Below are positions 32,706 to 46,500 of a stretch of 64,000 nucleotides of DNA, one piece after another. The notes below the pieces were generated by a model, which was not told where the DNA came from, made no database searches, and saw only the letters and a program-made list of their open reading frames with translations. This DNA is from Coturnix japonica. Lineage: Eukaryota > Chordata > Aves > Galliformes > Phasianidae. The stretch lies in contig NC_029543.1 in NCBI RefSeq assembly GCF_001577835.2, positions 372,001 to 436,000 on the forward strand. Direction: 5' to 3'. Within the stretch, counting starts at the first letter, position 1. The number at the start of each line of letters is the position of its first letter. A program made the translations under genes and the position numbers.

Positions 32706-32968
32706 TCCGTTCCATCCCGTTCCGTTCCATCCCGTTCCATTCCGTTCCATCCCGTTCCATCCCGTTCCATCCCATCCCATTCCGTTCCGTTCCGTTCCAT
32801 CCCATTCCATCCCGTTCCATTCCGTTCCATCCCGTTCCATCCCATCCCATTCCGTTTAATCCCGTTCCATCCCATTCCGTTCCGTTCCATCCCGTTCCAT
32901 TCCTATTCTATCCCGTTCCATCCCGTTCCATCCCATTCCGTTCCGTTCCATCCCGTTCCGTTCCCCTC
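32706..32968. repeat. TTCCATCCCG / TTCCG pentamer-based array in ELAVL1 intron 1
   Basis: About 260 bases of interleaved pentamers (TTCCG, TTCCA, TCCCG, TCCCA), beginning about 210 bases into the intron from the proposed exon 1 donor. On the transcript strand it reads GGAAC, GGAAT and GGGAT repeats, reminiscent of GGAAT satellite units. Its period of 10-15 is imperfect. Confidence 0.9.
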
Positions 32969-33175
32969 ACTCCTCCCCTCCCCGCCCCCGTTTCCCCATC
33001 GGCTCCTCCCTCCCCCGGCCCCTCCCCCCCCAGGCCCTGTTCTCCCCCGCAGGCCCATTTCTAGGCCTCTCCTCCCCGCTCCCCGCCGCTCCCCGCTCCC
33101 TCCCGGTTCCTCCCCGTCCCTCCGCCCGTTCTCCCCTCGCTGTCCCCTCCCGGTCCGGTTGCGGCCCGTTCTCAC

Positions 33176-33330
33176 CTGGTTCCGGTCCGGCCCGGCGGTG
33201 CAGCGGGACTCGAACGGCTCCGCAGCGCGCACAACAAGCCGCTCGCAGCGCCGCCGGACACGCCCCCCCGCCCCCGCCCGCCGAGCGCCATTGGACGCCG
33301 CGCGCACGTGTCCCGCGTCTCATTGGTCCG
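33176..33330 (-). promoter_or_regulatory. ELAVL1: ELAVL1 CpG-island promoter and noncoding exon 1
   Basis: An ACCAG|GTGAG donor at 33176/33175 on the minus strand ends the proposed noncoding exon 1. Upstream on the same strand are two CCAAT boxes (33294-33290 and 33326-33322), an E-box CACGTG at 33305-33310 and a GC-box-like run of C/G at 33261-33280. No TATA box is seen. CpG density is high throughout. The transcription start is therefore probably between 33230 and 33260. The ATG is in exon 2. Confidence 0.65.
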
Positions 33331-33422
33331 CCGGGCCGTCCGTCACGCGGCCGCCGCGAGCTGCGGGGGGAGGGGCGCCGAGCCGGGGTGGGAACGGGGG
33401 AAACGGGGGGAGGTGGGGGAAC

Positions 33423-33520
33423 GGGAACGGGAATGGGAATAGGAATGGGAATGGGAATGGGAATGGGAATGGGAATGGGAATGGGAATGGGAATGGGAAT
33501 GGGAATGGGAATGGGAACGG
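33423..33520. repeat. (GGGAAT)n hexamer array upstream of ELAVL1
   Basis: About 15 near-perfect copies of GGGAAT, with GGGAAC at both ends, about 150-250 bases upstream of the presumed ELAVL1 start site. It is purine-only on + apart from T. Confidence 0.95.
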
Positions 33521-33687
33521 CGGGAGGAGGAGGGAGACACGGCACCGGGATCGGTGCTGCTGAGGGGTGAGATGGACGGAACCGAACGGAACCGAATGGA
33601 GCCGAACGGAGCCCAGCGCAGCGCCCGGCGGGGAGAGGAGCACAGCGCTGCACATGGGCGACGAGGAGAAGGACCTCGAGCACAGCA

Positions 33688-33830
33688 CAGAGCATGGAGC
33701 ATAGAGCATAGAGCATAGAGCATAGAGCATAGAGCATAGAGCACAGCATAGAGCATAGAGCAGAGCATAGAGCATAGAGCACAGAGCAGAGCATAGAGCA
33801 TAGAGCACAGCATAGAGCACAGCGCACAGC
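33688..33830. repeat. (AGAGCAT)n heptamer array
   Basis: Units of AGAGCAT/AGAGCAC and AGCAGAGCAT repeated for about 140 bases. The long minus-strand frames with MLYALCS repeats come entirely from this array. Confidence 0.9.
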
Positions 33831-33949
33831 ACTGCCCTCTGTTGAAGAGGAAGGACCTGGAGCCCATCGCTGTCACTGTGCGCTGAGCCCCAGGCCCGGA
33901 GCTGTGAGGGCTGACCCACAGACAGCCCCATAGACCCCATGTACAACAA

Positions 33950-35825
33950 CACATCCCCTGCTCTATAGGCTGCCCCACACCCCACAGAACCCCCCTGTAG
34001 CCCACCACATATTCTGCCCCATAGTCCCCACACCCTGTCTCATATACGTTGCCTGTACACTCCCATAACCTGCCCTATATACCCCCCCCACAGCCCCACA
34101 TGACCCACACCCTGCCCTACAGCCATATCCCCACATCACCCCCATCACCCACCACATAATCTGCCCCATAGACCCCCCAGGCCATATGTTCTCCATCACC
34201 CCCTGCATATCCTGCCCCACAGACCCTTCATATACCCCCATAGATCCCCACACCCTGCCCCATCTCCTGCCCCACAGACCGCCCCATACCTACCCCATAC
34301 CCTGTCCCACTGAGCACCCCTATCTCACCCCATTGAATATCCCAATCCCATCCCACAGCCCCTACACTTTACCAATATAGTCCACCCCACAACCTGCCCC
34401 ATAGACACCCCATAACCCCACGTATTCTCTCACATACCTTGCCCCATAGCATGTCCCATAGTAACCCATAGACCCCCTGCCATCCCCCCCCACGTGCCCT
34501 ATAGTCCCCCCATCCCACTCCCACGCAGCTCCACATTAAGCCCCGCCCCCACAGACGCAGCTGACCAATCACAGCCCGGGAGGCGGGGACAGGCCCCGCC
34601 CCCTGCACAGCGCAATGGGGCGGGGTCACAGGGGGGCGGGGCTACAAGGGTGGGCGTGTCCAGAATGGCGATGGGGTCAGGAAGGGGTCAGGGGGTGGGA
34701 ATGGGGTCAGTGGGGTCAAATGGACCCCATCACTACCCCATAGACCCCATAGGTACCCCATAGACCCCATGAGTACCCCATAGACCCCATAAGTACCCCA
34801 TAGACCCCATGAGTACCCCATAGACCCCATAAGTACCCCATAGACCCCATCACTATCCCATAGACCCCATTATATCCCATAGACCCCCATTATACCCCAT
34901 AGACCCCCATTATATCCCATAGACCCCCATTATACCCCATAGACCCCATAAGTACCCCATAGACCCCATTACTACCCCATAGACCCCATACCCATCCTAT
35001 ACACACACAATTACTACTAATTACCCATTAATTCCAACCGTTTAACCCTAATTACCCCACAATGACGCTATAATTACCCACTATTACCCCACTACCACTA
35101 ATTACCCAATAATTACCCCTAGTTACGCAATAATCACCAATTAATTGCCCCTAATTACCCCTAATCACCCCCAGCTGTCATTGATCCCCACGAATTCCCC
35201 CCAATTCCCACTAAATCCCACTAATTCCCCCATTTTTACCCCCCTAATTAGCACCGATTCCCACTCATTATCTCTCAGTTCTCAGTAATTATCCCCAAAT
35301 TACCCATACTCCTCACTAATTACCACCCCCATTCCCACCGATTCTCACCAATTATCTCCAATTATCACTGATTCCCATTAATTACACCCTCAATTCCCAC
35401 TAATTCCCGGTAATTATCCTTAAATACCCTCAGTTGCCACCAATTACCCAATTCCAACTACTTACCCCTAATTCACCCTAATCACCCGATTCCTGCTAAT
35501 TATCCCCAATTCCCATTAAATCCCACTAATTGATCCCCAGTTCCCAACAATTACACCCAATTACCCCCTATCCACACCAATTACCCCACAAAATCCCATT
35601 AATTACCCCCAGCTCCTACTAATTGCTTCAGTTACCCCCACAATTACCATCAATTACCCCCAATTCCCACTAATTTACCCCTACAGCCCCAATTCCAACC
35701 CTCATCATTCCCTCAATCCCCCAACTCCCCCCATCCCCCGTTAATTCCCACCTATTCCCCAAAGATCCTCCCAGTTTCCCACTTCCTTCCAGTCCTCCCA
35801 TTCCCTCCTGATCCCCCAATTCCCA
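33950..35825. repeat. C-rich, G-poor simple-sequence domain upstream of ELAVL1
   Basis: Nearly 1.9 kb in which the + strand is strongly C/A/T-rich and G-poor. Sub-blocks are CCCACA/CCTGCCCCATA units at 33960-34500, an exact-looking CCCCATAGACCCCAT(A/G)AGTA array at about 34725-35000, and AATTACCCC / AATTCCCAC units at 35000-35720. A GC-rich non-repeat interval with GCCCCGCC motifs interrupts it at about 34535-34660. No coding exon is visible. Confidence 0.8.
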
Positions 35826-36165
35826 GTTGGGGTTGGATTAGGGCTGGGATGAGGGTTAGAGTTGGTGTAGGGTTTGGGCTGGAGTTGGGGATGGGGTTGA
35901 CATTGGGGTTGGGGTTGGGATTATAGTTAGTGCGGGGGTGAAGTCTGGGAATGGGTTTGGAGCTGGCTTAGAGCTGTTGTTGGTGTTGAGGTTGGAGTTG
36001 GGTTGGGGATGGAGTTGACATTGGGGTTTGGGTTTGAGTCTCAGTTGGGTCTGGGTTTGGGGTAGGGTTGAACCTGGGTTTGGGTTGGGAGTGGGTTTGG
36101 GGTTGGGTTGGGGTGAGGGTTGGGTTGGAGTTGTGTTGGGGTTGGGGTTGGGGTTGGCTTTAGGG
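35826..36165. repeat. (GGGTTG)n-like G-rich, C-poor array
   Basis: Units around GGGTTGGGGTTGG, with TTGGGGTTGGGGTTGGGG near 36130-36156, occupy about 340 bases. Four or more G runs are closely spaced, so G-quadruplex formation on + is plausible. It directly abuts the C-rich domain on its left. Confidence 0.9.
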
Positions 36166-37754
36166 CCAAGAAGGAGAACTGTTGTCACCCTCTGATTCAT
36201 AAGGAAGGAGCAATACTCAGTGTGGTCCCGTTATTGAAAACCAAATAACACCACCACAAAATCCCTCAAAAGAAGCATTTTTGCCCCAAAACACACATTT
36301 TCTTTCTCTCCTTCTTTCTCTCTTTCTTCCCCTTTTGCTCCCATTTTGCCATGACATTTCCAAGCACTGAACTGTGATCCTGTGGTCTCCTCTTTTCCTT
36401 TTGGCACCGACCAACCATGGTGGATCCCCTTCCTCCCCCCATGGCTGCAGGGCAGCGATAGCAGCTCCCGGCTGTGGTTCCTGGGTGGGTGCATCCCTGT
36501 GCTGCTAAAGGGCCAAAGTCGCTCCGAGTGTCGTTAACTAACGAGGCAGTTCTGATTAATGATTGATGGCGGGCGGGCGCTAGGACCGCTGGGACACCAC
36601 ATCTCTGTAACCAGAAGAGAAATCAGGAAATAACGCCCGGCTCTGCCTGCGCCCTTTGGAAATCACACAGCGCTGCAGGAGGAGTTGGTTGGTTGTCCAG
36701 GACTGTGGCTGAGTGACCCCACGGCTTCACGGCTCCAAAGCATCACAGCCCCGTATGGACACGTCTGGGGGTAAGTGAGATGGGTATGGGGTGAGATGGG
36801 TGTGGGGTGAGATGGGTATGGGGTGAGATGGGTGTGGGGTGAGATGGGTGTGGGGTGGAGGCACTGTGCTCAGTGCAGACCAGCCTGTTTGCAATGAACA
36901 TCCACCAAGTGACCCTTCATAGCACCACAGGATGACTGAGGGTGGGCGCTGCACTGCAGTCCCTGGTCTGAGCAGCAACCCGTGCCCACCCGCTGCAGGG
37001 GGCGGTGGGGAAGTGGGTGGCTGTGTGCCATCAGTCCATCCTCACCTTTCTGCCCACTCACTGTGCTCGTGGCTCATGGATGTCCATGGGCTGAGTGTCC
37101 CCAAATTTGAGGACTATGGGATCTCTGTCAGCTGGGCGTCCCAGGAGCAAACTGTAGGATGAGCTGCACCCACAGGAGTGTGACTCACCATGGCTGAGTG
37201 CTGCCCCACGCCGGGCGCTGTGGGTCCACATCTGCTCCTTGTCACGGGGCTCAGCGCAGTGACGCAGAGTGATGGTGACTCACCTGCAGAAAGAGGAACG
37301 GAGCAATGGGTGTCATTGGCACTCCAAGGTGTGGAGCTCCATCCAGGACCAGATTCTCTTGCAGGGTGATGCCAGGCACAATGTCTGGGTGGGCACTGTG
37401 GGCTGTGCTGGGACAGCAGGGGAGAACGGGGACCCTGCAGATGTGAGACACCCATCAGTGACCCCATGGGGGCAGTCAGCCCCTCACTGCTGCATTGCAG
37501 CCCAGCACCCCGCGCCTCTCCCAGCCCCACGTCTCGTGGCCCTGACAGCTGTGAGCCGCAGACAGGAGATGAGAGTGCGAGTTCCTGCCAAAACCACACG
37601 GTGCTGCGATGGCCTCACGTGGCATCGGGCCCTGCTGTGCGAGGTGGGGGGTGGGGACCAGGCTGTGGCTCAGCCCCATTTCTTTATGTTTCTGTTTGGT
37701 TTCTTCTCTGCAGGTGACACTGGGAGCAGACAGCAGTCCCTGATGCGCTGACAG
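36166..37754. other. Upstream region of MATK
   Basis: No coding exon recognised. A 16-17 bp GAGATGGGTATGGGGT array of five copies lies at 36774-36858. A purine/pyrimidine-rich stretch is at 36300-36335. MATK 5' noncoding exons probably lie here, since the first coding exon has an in-frame stop just before its ATG, but I could not fix their limits. Confidence 0.5.
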
Positions 37755-40645
<2,891 letters not shown>

Positions 40646-40963
40646 CCCACGTTCCAAGGAGCCCCCAGGACTCGTGGGAGGAGCCCCCAGGATGGGGAGC
40701 AGTGTGAAAAGGGGCGGCCTGGGGGCTGCTCCCTCCCGGTGAGGATGGGGCAGTGGCTCCGCAGGGTGCCCACCTCCCCTGCAGGCACCCACAGGGCGCA
40801 GTGTCCTCCCCCCATCTCCCAAGAGGATGCAGTGGACAGATGGATCCTCCCGTCCCTGTGGGGCCCTTTACTCGGTCATGCATGGGGACACCAGGAGCGG
40901 CAGCACGAGGTGCATGGAGACACCAACCCCATTCAGCTCAGCCCCGCGTGTTTGGGCCTTTTG

Positions 40964-40969
40964 ATTAAA
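40964..40969 (+). terminator. MATK poly(A) signal (ATTAAA variant)
   Basis: ATTAAA about 320 bases after the MATK stop, followed by a G/T-containing region (TTGGTTGAG). No AATAAA is closer. Confidence 0.5.
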
Positions 40970-40989
40970 CCACAGAAATTGGTTGAGCA

Positions 40990-41558
40990 GCATCTTTAAG
41001 TCTCCAGGCTCAAATTAGGGCTATTCCTTGTTTGGGGTGAGCACGGGGGGGATCAGGAGCCCCAGCCCCCCATGCACAGCCCAGCCCCGCTCTGCTCAGG
41101 GCTGTGTGCAGAGCCAGGGATTATTCTTTTAATCACGCATAGGAATTGCTTGCATATAGATTATGGGAGCGGGGCACGGGCAGCCCCAGGCACCGGCTCA
41201 CAAGCAATCTCAGTATCTCAGTGGAGCAGGGATTAATGAGAGCATGGTGTGTGTGTGTGTGTGTGTGTGTGTGCAGCTGCCCCTTCCTTGTCTCCCAGTC
41301 CTTTGACCCTGGGTTGAGTTCTTTGGCTCATGTTCTCCCATCTCCCCCATTCCCACTTTCTTCACTTCTCTCCCCACTACAACAAGCAGCTCTGGGTGCC
41401 CGCTGTGCCCGTCCAGCAAGGCCCAGGCAATGGGTCATCTCCACCAGGCCCAGGCTCACAGCACCCTTGGGTGCTGCACAAAAAGGTCTTCCCAGCAGTG
41501 GTGCCTTCCCTCCTAATGCCATAATCCAGCCCTGATCCAGGTCCCGCTGACCTTGCAG
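40990..41558. other. MATK-complexin intergenic interval
   Basis: No coding exon recognised. It contains a GT dinucleotide microsatellite of about 13 units at 41247-41273. A good acceptor (GACCTTGCAG) at 41559 implies that the complexin gene has a noncoding first exon somewhere in this interval. Confidence 0.5.
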
Positions 41559-41612
41559 GCTGTGGACCCGGTGCTGGGCACAGTGGGGCGCGGGCACCGC
41601 ATCCACCCACCC

Positions 41613-42863
41613 ATGGCTGCCTTCTTCACGGCCGCCCTGAGGAACCTGCGGGGGGGTGAGGAGGAGCCCAAGGCAGCCCCCAAGGACGGCAAGGCGGCCA
41701 CCCTGCCCAACGGCATGTCCCGTGAGGAGTTCGAGGAGTACCAGCGGCAGCTGCTGGAGGAGAAGTAAGGCTTGGTTGGGGCTGCAGGGTGCCCAGGCAA
41801 TGGGACTGGGGTCTCGCTTGTCCCCTGCACGGATGGGACAGGGACCGGGAGGCAGAGGGTGGGAGCAGAGTATGTCCATAAAGTGCAGGAGGTCCCTGTG
41901 GGTGCTGGTGCAGGCACTCAGCACTCTGCAGGTGACAAAGAAGAAGGTGGTGCCCAGGGCAACCCGCACCCCAGGGCCCACAGGGGTGAGGGGCGATGGG
42001 GACAGCACTGCGCTGCGCTCAGGTGCCACCACTACAGCTCGGGGTGATTTGGGGATGGTGTCATGGAGGTGATGGGCCGTGGAGGAGCGAGTCCTCCCAC
42101 TACAGCCATCACCGCTGGGCAGGGGGCAGGACACGGACCCTGCCCTGGGACCCCCAGCTGCAGCCTCACATGGACGACTGCACCTCCGGATCTTTGGAGG
42201 GGTGCAGCCCCGCCGGGCTGGGGGGCGATGGGGGGACTCAGCAGGGGCAGAGGGGACAACACGTCACCCATCGCACAGGATCGAGCGGGACAAAGCCTTC
42301 GCACACAGGAAAGCAGAACGGGCGACCGTGCGCATGCACCTGCGGGACAAGTATCACCTGGCGCAGGTACGGACACACCGCGGTACCCCGAGCAGCCCCG
42401 GGCTGGGGGGCAGCCGTCCGCCCCGGCCCCGGCCCCACAGATTCCTGCAGAGGGCAGCAGACGGCTGCTGGCTCCGTCCGTCCCGTCCGCCCACACGCGT
42501 CTGTCCGGCAGTCCCGGTGTGAGGCTGAGCCGCTGCCGGGCCGCCCCGTCCCCGCGTGTCCCAACGGAGCCCCCTCCTCCCCATCCCACCCGTGGTGCTG
42601 GGGGTCCATCGCAGCCCCACAGCCGCCTCCCACCCACGCAGGACGAGCGGGACGATGCTCAGCTGCACGTGGCCGGCGGAGCCGTGGAGCTGCCGCAGGA
42701 GCTGGCGGCCATGGTGCGGGGTGAGGAGGAGGAGGACGAGGAGGAAGAGCAGGAGGGAGCCTTCGCCTTCCTGGCCAAGCTGCGGGACGTGGATCTGCCC
42801 GCGCTGCGGGGCCGGGCGCTGGGCACTGTGGATGAAGTGAAGGAGAAGTGCTCCATGATGTAG
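41613..42863 (+). CDS. Complexin-3/4-like protein with CAAX box
   Basis: Complexins bind the assembled SNARE complex and tune vesicle fusion. The CPLX3/4 subgroup acts at retinal ribbon synapses and is membrane-anchored by prenylation. Three in-phase exons: 41613-41764, 42279-42366 and 42642-42863, giving 153 residues (CPLX3/4 about 158-160). It opens MAAFFTAALRNL, like MAFF/MAFM in CPLX3/4. The SNARE-binding helix contains MSREEFEEYQRQLLEEKIER, then RKAERATVRMHLRDKYHL. A conserved VELPQELAAMV and acidic run follow. It ends in CSMM, a farnesylation-type CaaX box, also as in CPLX3/4 and unlike CPLX1/2. It lies directly downstream of MATK and upstream of RAX2, where human 19p13.3 has no complexin, so I treat it as a separate third member of the clade. 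Confidence 0.88.
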
Positions 42864-43088
42864 GGCTGGGCAGCACCGCAGGGGCGGACCCCTGGGACTG
42901 GGTGGGTTGTGGGTGCTGTGGGGCCCAATGTCTGTGCTGGGGGTCAGTTGTCCTCCCCTAAACCATTCCCTGGGGCTCCTGGGGGCTCTGGGCAGACACG
43001 CTGGGGTCCTTCCCACCCAATCCCACCCCAGTGCAGCCAGGCAGCTCCCAGCCTCCCCCCCCCGGGATCTCCTGAGCCGTTCGGGTCA

Positions 43089-43094
43089 ATAAAA
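43089..43094 (+). terminator. Complexin gene poly(A) signal
   Basis: AATAAA 226 bases after the stop, followed by GTGTCATTTTGTGAG, a G/T-rich downstream element. It predicts cleavage near 43110. Confidence 0.75.
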
Positions 43095-43277
43095 GTGTCA
43101 TTTTGTGAGATCAGCCTCGTGTTGGTGCTGCACCATCCCACCCCACAGCACACAGCACGGCCTGCAGCATCCCACCCCATGCAGCACCAATGCCCCGCAG
43201 CTGGGACGTGCTGTGTTGCTGTCCCCATCCCACACAGCCCCGTGCCCTCAGTCTCCCCACCCCGACCCCAGTGACAG

Positions 43278-43897
43278 TGTGTGCAGTGCTGCAGTGTGTG
43301 CAGTGTGTGCAGTGTGTGCAGTGTGTGCAGTGNNNNNNNNNNNNNNNNNNNNNNNNNNNNNNNNNNNNNNNNNNNNNNNNNNNNNNNNNNNNNNNNNNNN
43401 NNNNNNNNNNNNNNNNNNNNNNNNNNNNNNNNNNNNNNNNNNNNNNNNNNNNNNNNNNNNNNNNNNNNNNNNNNNNNNNNNNNNNNNNNNNNNNNNNNNN
43501 NNNNNNNNNNNNNNNNNNNNNNNNNNNNNNNNNNNNNNNNNNNNNNNNNNNNNNNNNNNNNNNNNNNNNNNNNNNNNNNNNNNNNNNNNNNNNNNNNNNN
43601 NNNNNNNNNNNNNNNNNNNNNNNNNNNNNNNNNNNNNNNNNNNNNNNNNNNNNNNNNNNNNNNNNNNNNNNNNNNNNNNNNNNNNNNNNNNNNNNNNNNN
43701 NNNNNNNNNNNNNNNNNNNNNNNNNNNNNNNNNNNNNNNNNNNNNNNNNNNNNNNNNNNNNNNNNNNNNNNNNNNNNNNNNNNNNNNNNNNNNNNNNNNN
43801 NNNNNNNNNNNNNNNNNNNNNNNNNNNNNNNNTGCAGTGTGTGCAGTGTGTGCAGTGCTGCAGTGTGTGCAGTGTGTGCAGTGCTGCAGTGCTGCAC
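43278..43897. repeat. GTGTGCAGT tandem array containing a 500-N assembly gap
   Basis: Units of GTGTGCAGT and GCTGCAGT flank a block of exactly 500 N at 43333-43832. The same unit in the same orientation on both sides suggests that one array was too repetitive to assemble and that the gap length is a placeholder. Confidence 0.95.
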
Positions 43898-43929
43898 TGT
43901 CCCCATCCAGGGGTCCCTGCCGTCCCCCT

Positions 43930-44070
43930 CCCCCGCACCGTTGGTTTAACCGCTGCTGCGCGGGCGCCGGCCGGAAGGCTGCAGGCTGAGATCACTAATA
44001 CCTGCCTATTTTAGGGAGGCCTAATCTGCCTGAGTCGCCTGTCCCCGGGGACTAAGCTCACTGAACCCGT
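43930..44070. promoter_or_regulatory. Candidate RAX2-upstream element 1
   Basis: A non-repetitive segment between the gapped array and a GTGTGGGG array. It contains TTGGTTTAACCG, GATCACTAATACC, GCCTAATCTGCCTGAG and a compact run with no open frame. TAATCT is an OTX/CRX-like core. It is called on composition and position only. Confidence 0.35.
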
Positions 44071-44195
44071 GTAAAATGTACCAGCAGCGCTGCCCCGAGC
44101 CGGGCAGGACTCACGCTGTGTGTGCATGAAAGGAGGGACGCGCTCGGCCGGCACGGCCTGCACACAGCGCGGCCATCTGCTGCAGAACGGCCTGC

Positions 44196-44300
44196 GGGGT
44201 GTGTGGGGTGTGTGGGGTGTGTGGGGTGTGTGGGGTGTGTGGGGTGTGTGGGTTCTGTGGGTTCTGTGGGTTCTGTGGGTTCTGTGGGTTCTGTGGGGCC
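44196..44300. repeat. GTGTGGGGT / TTCTGTGGG nonamer arrays
   Basis: Two adjoining arrays of 9-base units: GGGGTGTGT about six times, then GGGTTCTGT five times. The change of unit is abrupt, near 44250. The CVGSVGSVG and TPHTPHTPH open frames are artefacts. Confidence 0.95.
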
Positions 44301-44984
44301 TGCAGAGTGCACGGGGCCTGTGAGGTGTGTGTGCCCATGGCAGTGGGGTGGAACCCGGTGCTGGTGAGGCAGGCGTTGCTCTGCAGCTCTCGGCTGCCCC
44401 AGCAGCATCAGGGCTGCAGGGTCCCTGACTCCCATGTGCTGCTGCTGGGGCAGGGTCTGCTGGAGCCCCCAGACCCAGCACTGTGGCCCTGCCATCCCCG
44501 CTGTCCCCACTCTGCCCGCTGTCCCACCCTCCTACACAAGGTGTTTGGGCACAAACTCAACCTGAGCCAAATGGGACGCAGCTGTAGGGCTGTACGCCCC
44601 CCGGCCCCCTTGTGGGGCAGCCCATTCCCACCCCACATCCCCGCCATCCCCCATGGCTGGGTGTTGGGACGGTGGCACTCAGGTCCCCCCATCTCCCCGT
44701 GCCCCCCACGGGGCACCCGGCACCAGCTGGGATCCGGGTCAGGACCCTCCGCCAGGTCCCCCCAGCTAATCGCCCTGCCCCCCCCGCCGCCCCCACAGGC
44801 CACCTGTGCCTCCTCACCCTTTTGGGGTCACTCCTGCCGCCCCGGGGCCTCTTAATGAACTAAAAAAGTGACAAATCCCTGGCAGAGCTGGTCACGTGCG
44901 GCCAGCGGCCCCCGGCCCCGACCCCCGCCCCGGCCCCACCGCCCCGGTAAGCTGACGCAGCGTCTCTAAGCGTTAGCAGCTTTG

Positions 44985-45235
44985 CCCGCTAATAGGATTA
45001 GGGAGGTTTAAAACTGTCATTTGAGTGAACTAAACCCCCTGATACTCTGCATTGCACCTTCTTAACCAATTTGCCTTCAATTAGGGTAATTGGGAAACTA
45101 GCAAAGAAGTATAGCATTAATATTTTAAAGTGATGAAGCGATTACGGGCCTTGGACGAGGAAGCAAATCAATTTGCTATCTGCTCCTAAAAGGCAATTAT
45201 AATCATTTGTCAAATCAGCCTGCTGGCCTCCCCCG
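44985..45235. promoter_or_regulatory. Candidate RAX2-upstream element 2 (AT-rich, homeodomain motifs)
   Basis: About 250 bases of AT-rich unique sequence within GC-rich surroundings. GGATTA (44995-45000) is an OTX/CRX core. CAATTAGGGTAATTGGG near 45078-45094 places two opposed TAAT/ATTA cores, as bound by paired-type homeodomains such as RAX and VSX2. CAAATCAATTTGC and GGCAATTATAATCATTTG follow. There is no splice structure or coding content. Such islands upstream of developmental homeobox genes are commonly conserved enhancers. Conservation cannot be tested here. Confidence 0.5.
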
Positions 45236-45929
45236 CCCGTGTGAGCCAACACCTTAAGGCGGTTTAGCGGGGCCGGCTCCGCACACACGGCCCTGGTGGG
45301 TAAATCCAAATCCGGGCAGCTGGGGCGGCTGCGCCCGCACCGAAAACCGACCCACGGGTGGTCCCGGTGGGACACGGCGGAGCTGGGGGGTCTGTGAGCT
45401 CTGGGACACTTTGGAGCTCCCGGTGTCTGCAAGAGACTCTGGGGGGGCTGGGGGTCCTCCCGGGGCAGCTTCGCACACTGTGTCCCCACGGTGCCATTGG
45501 GAAGTCAGCAGAACAGGGGGCTGGGGTCTTCTTGCTGCCATCGCAGCGGTGTTGGCACGAGGTTCTCATTGGGATCCATGTCCTGTGGTGGTCTCCAGCC
45601 TGGGGATGTCCCCACCGCCCCATGGCAGCGCAGGGGGATGCAGGGTTGTGGTGCAGCCCCTCAGCAGTGGCACACAGCAGCTCTGGGGTCTGAGCCATTG
45701 CTCATGGCTGTGACCCTCCTGTGGGACGGCACCTGGGGCTGATCAAAACCCCGCGGTGACATTCAGCATCTGAAAGGGGAACCGTGCTGAGGGGAGGGGG
45801 TGGGAGGAAGCCAAGACGTGGCCAATTGCTGCAGCGTTGGCAGGTGGCAGGAAGAGGGTTTGGGGAAAAGTGAAAGGAGGTCAAAAAGGGGAAACCCAGC
45901 AGCGGGTGGGCACCATGGGTTGGAGACCC

Positions 45930-46500
45930 CATCACAGTGCTCCCGGCACCCAGCAGGGTGATGTTTCTGCCCCACAGCCCTGCAGGCATCGGGCTGCCAC
46001 ACAGTGGATCCCTGCCCCACAGCCCACGGCCAGGCCCCACGGATAGCCCTGCAGTGCGCCCCCCTGCTCTGTCCTGTGCCCACCACTTGTCCCTGCATTT
46101 AGTCCCCACACCTGTCCCTCACTGTCTGGACCCCATGGCTGATGTGACATCCACAGCTGATCCCACAGATGGTCCCCAAGCTGGTCCCAACACTCGAGCC
46201 TGTTCCTTATGCCCATTCCCCACACCTGGTGTGACACCTATGGCCAGTCCCTACTGCTGGCCCCCATCCTGGTGTGACATCCACAGCTGGTCCCATTGCT
46301 GCACCCCATGCCCACTTCCCAAGCCTGGTGTGATGTCTACAGCTGATCCCATCCCTTGTTCCCATGCCTGGTGTGACATCCACGCTTGATGTGACATCCC
46401 CAGCTGGTCCTATAGCTGGACCCCGTGCTCATTTTCCATACTTGGTGTGACATCCAAACATGGTCCCTGTGCCTGACGTTGTATCCACAGCTGATCCCAT
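45930..46500. repeat. Degenerate CTGGTGTGACATCCACAGCTGGTCCC minisatellite
   Basis: About ten diverged copies of a 25-45 base unit whose core is GTGTGACATCCACAGCTG followed by a TCCCA-type spacer. Copies drift in both sequence and spacing, indicating an old array. Confidence 0.75.

Noticed and set aside
32578-32890. Open frames with long poly-Asp, poly-Ser or Asn-Gly-Met repeats
   Set aside because: They are translations of the TCA microsatellite and the TTCC pentamer array in ELAVL1 intron 1, with no domain content or splice logic.
33320-34033. Minus-strand frames with MLYALCS and FPFPFP repeats; + frame of GMGMGM
   Set aside because: Products of the heptamer and hexamer arrays upstream of ELAVL1. 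Every frame of such arrays stays open.
35826-36165. TTGGGG repeats as an interstitial telomere
   Set aside because: The vertebrate telomere unit is TTAGGG. Units here are irregular GGGTTGG variants inside a longer simple-sequence domain.
42944-44014. Several long open frames crossing the 500-N gap
   Set aside because: N bases are translated as X. The real sequence on each side is a nonamer array.
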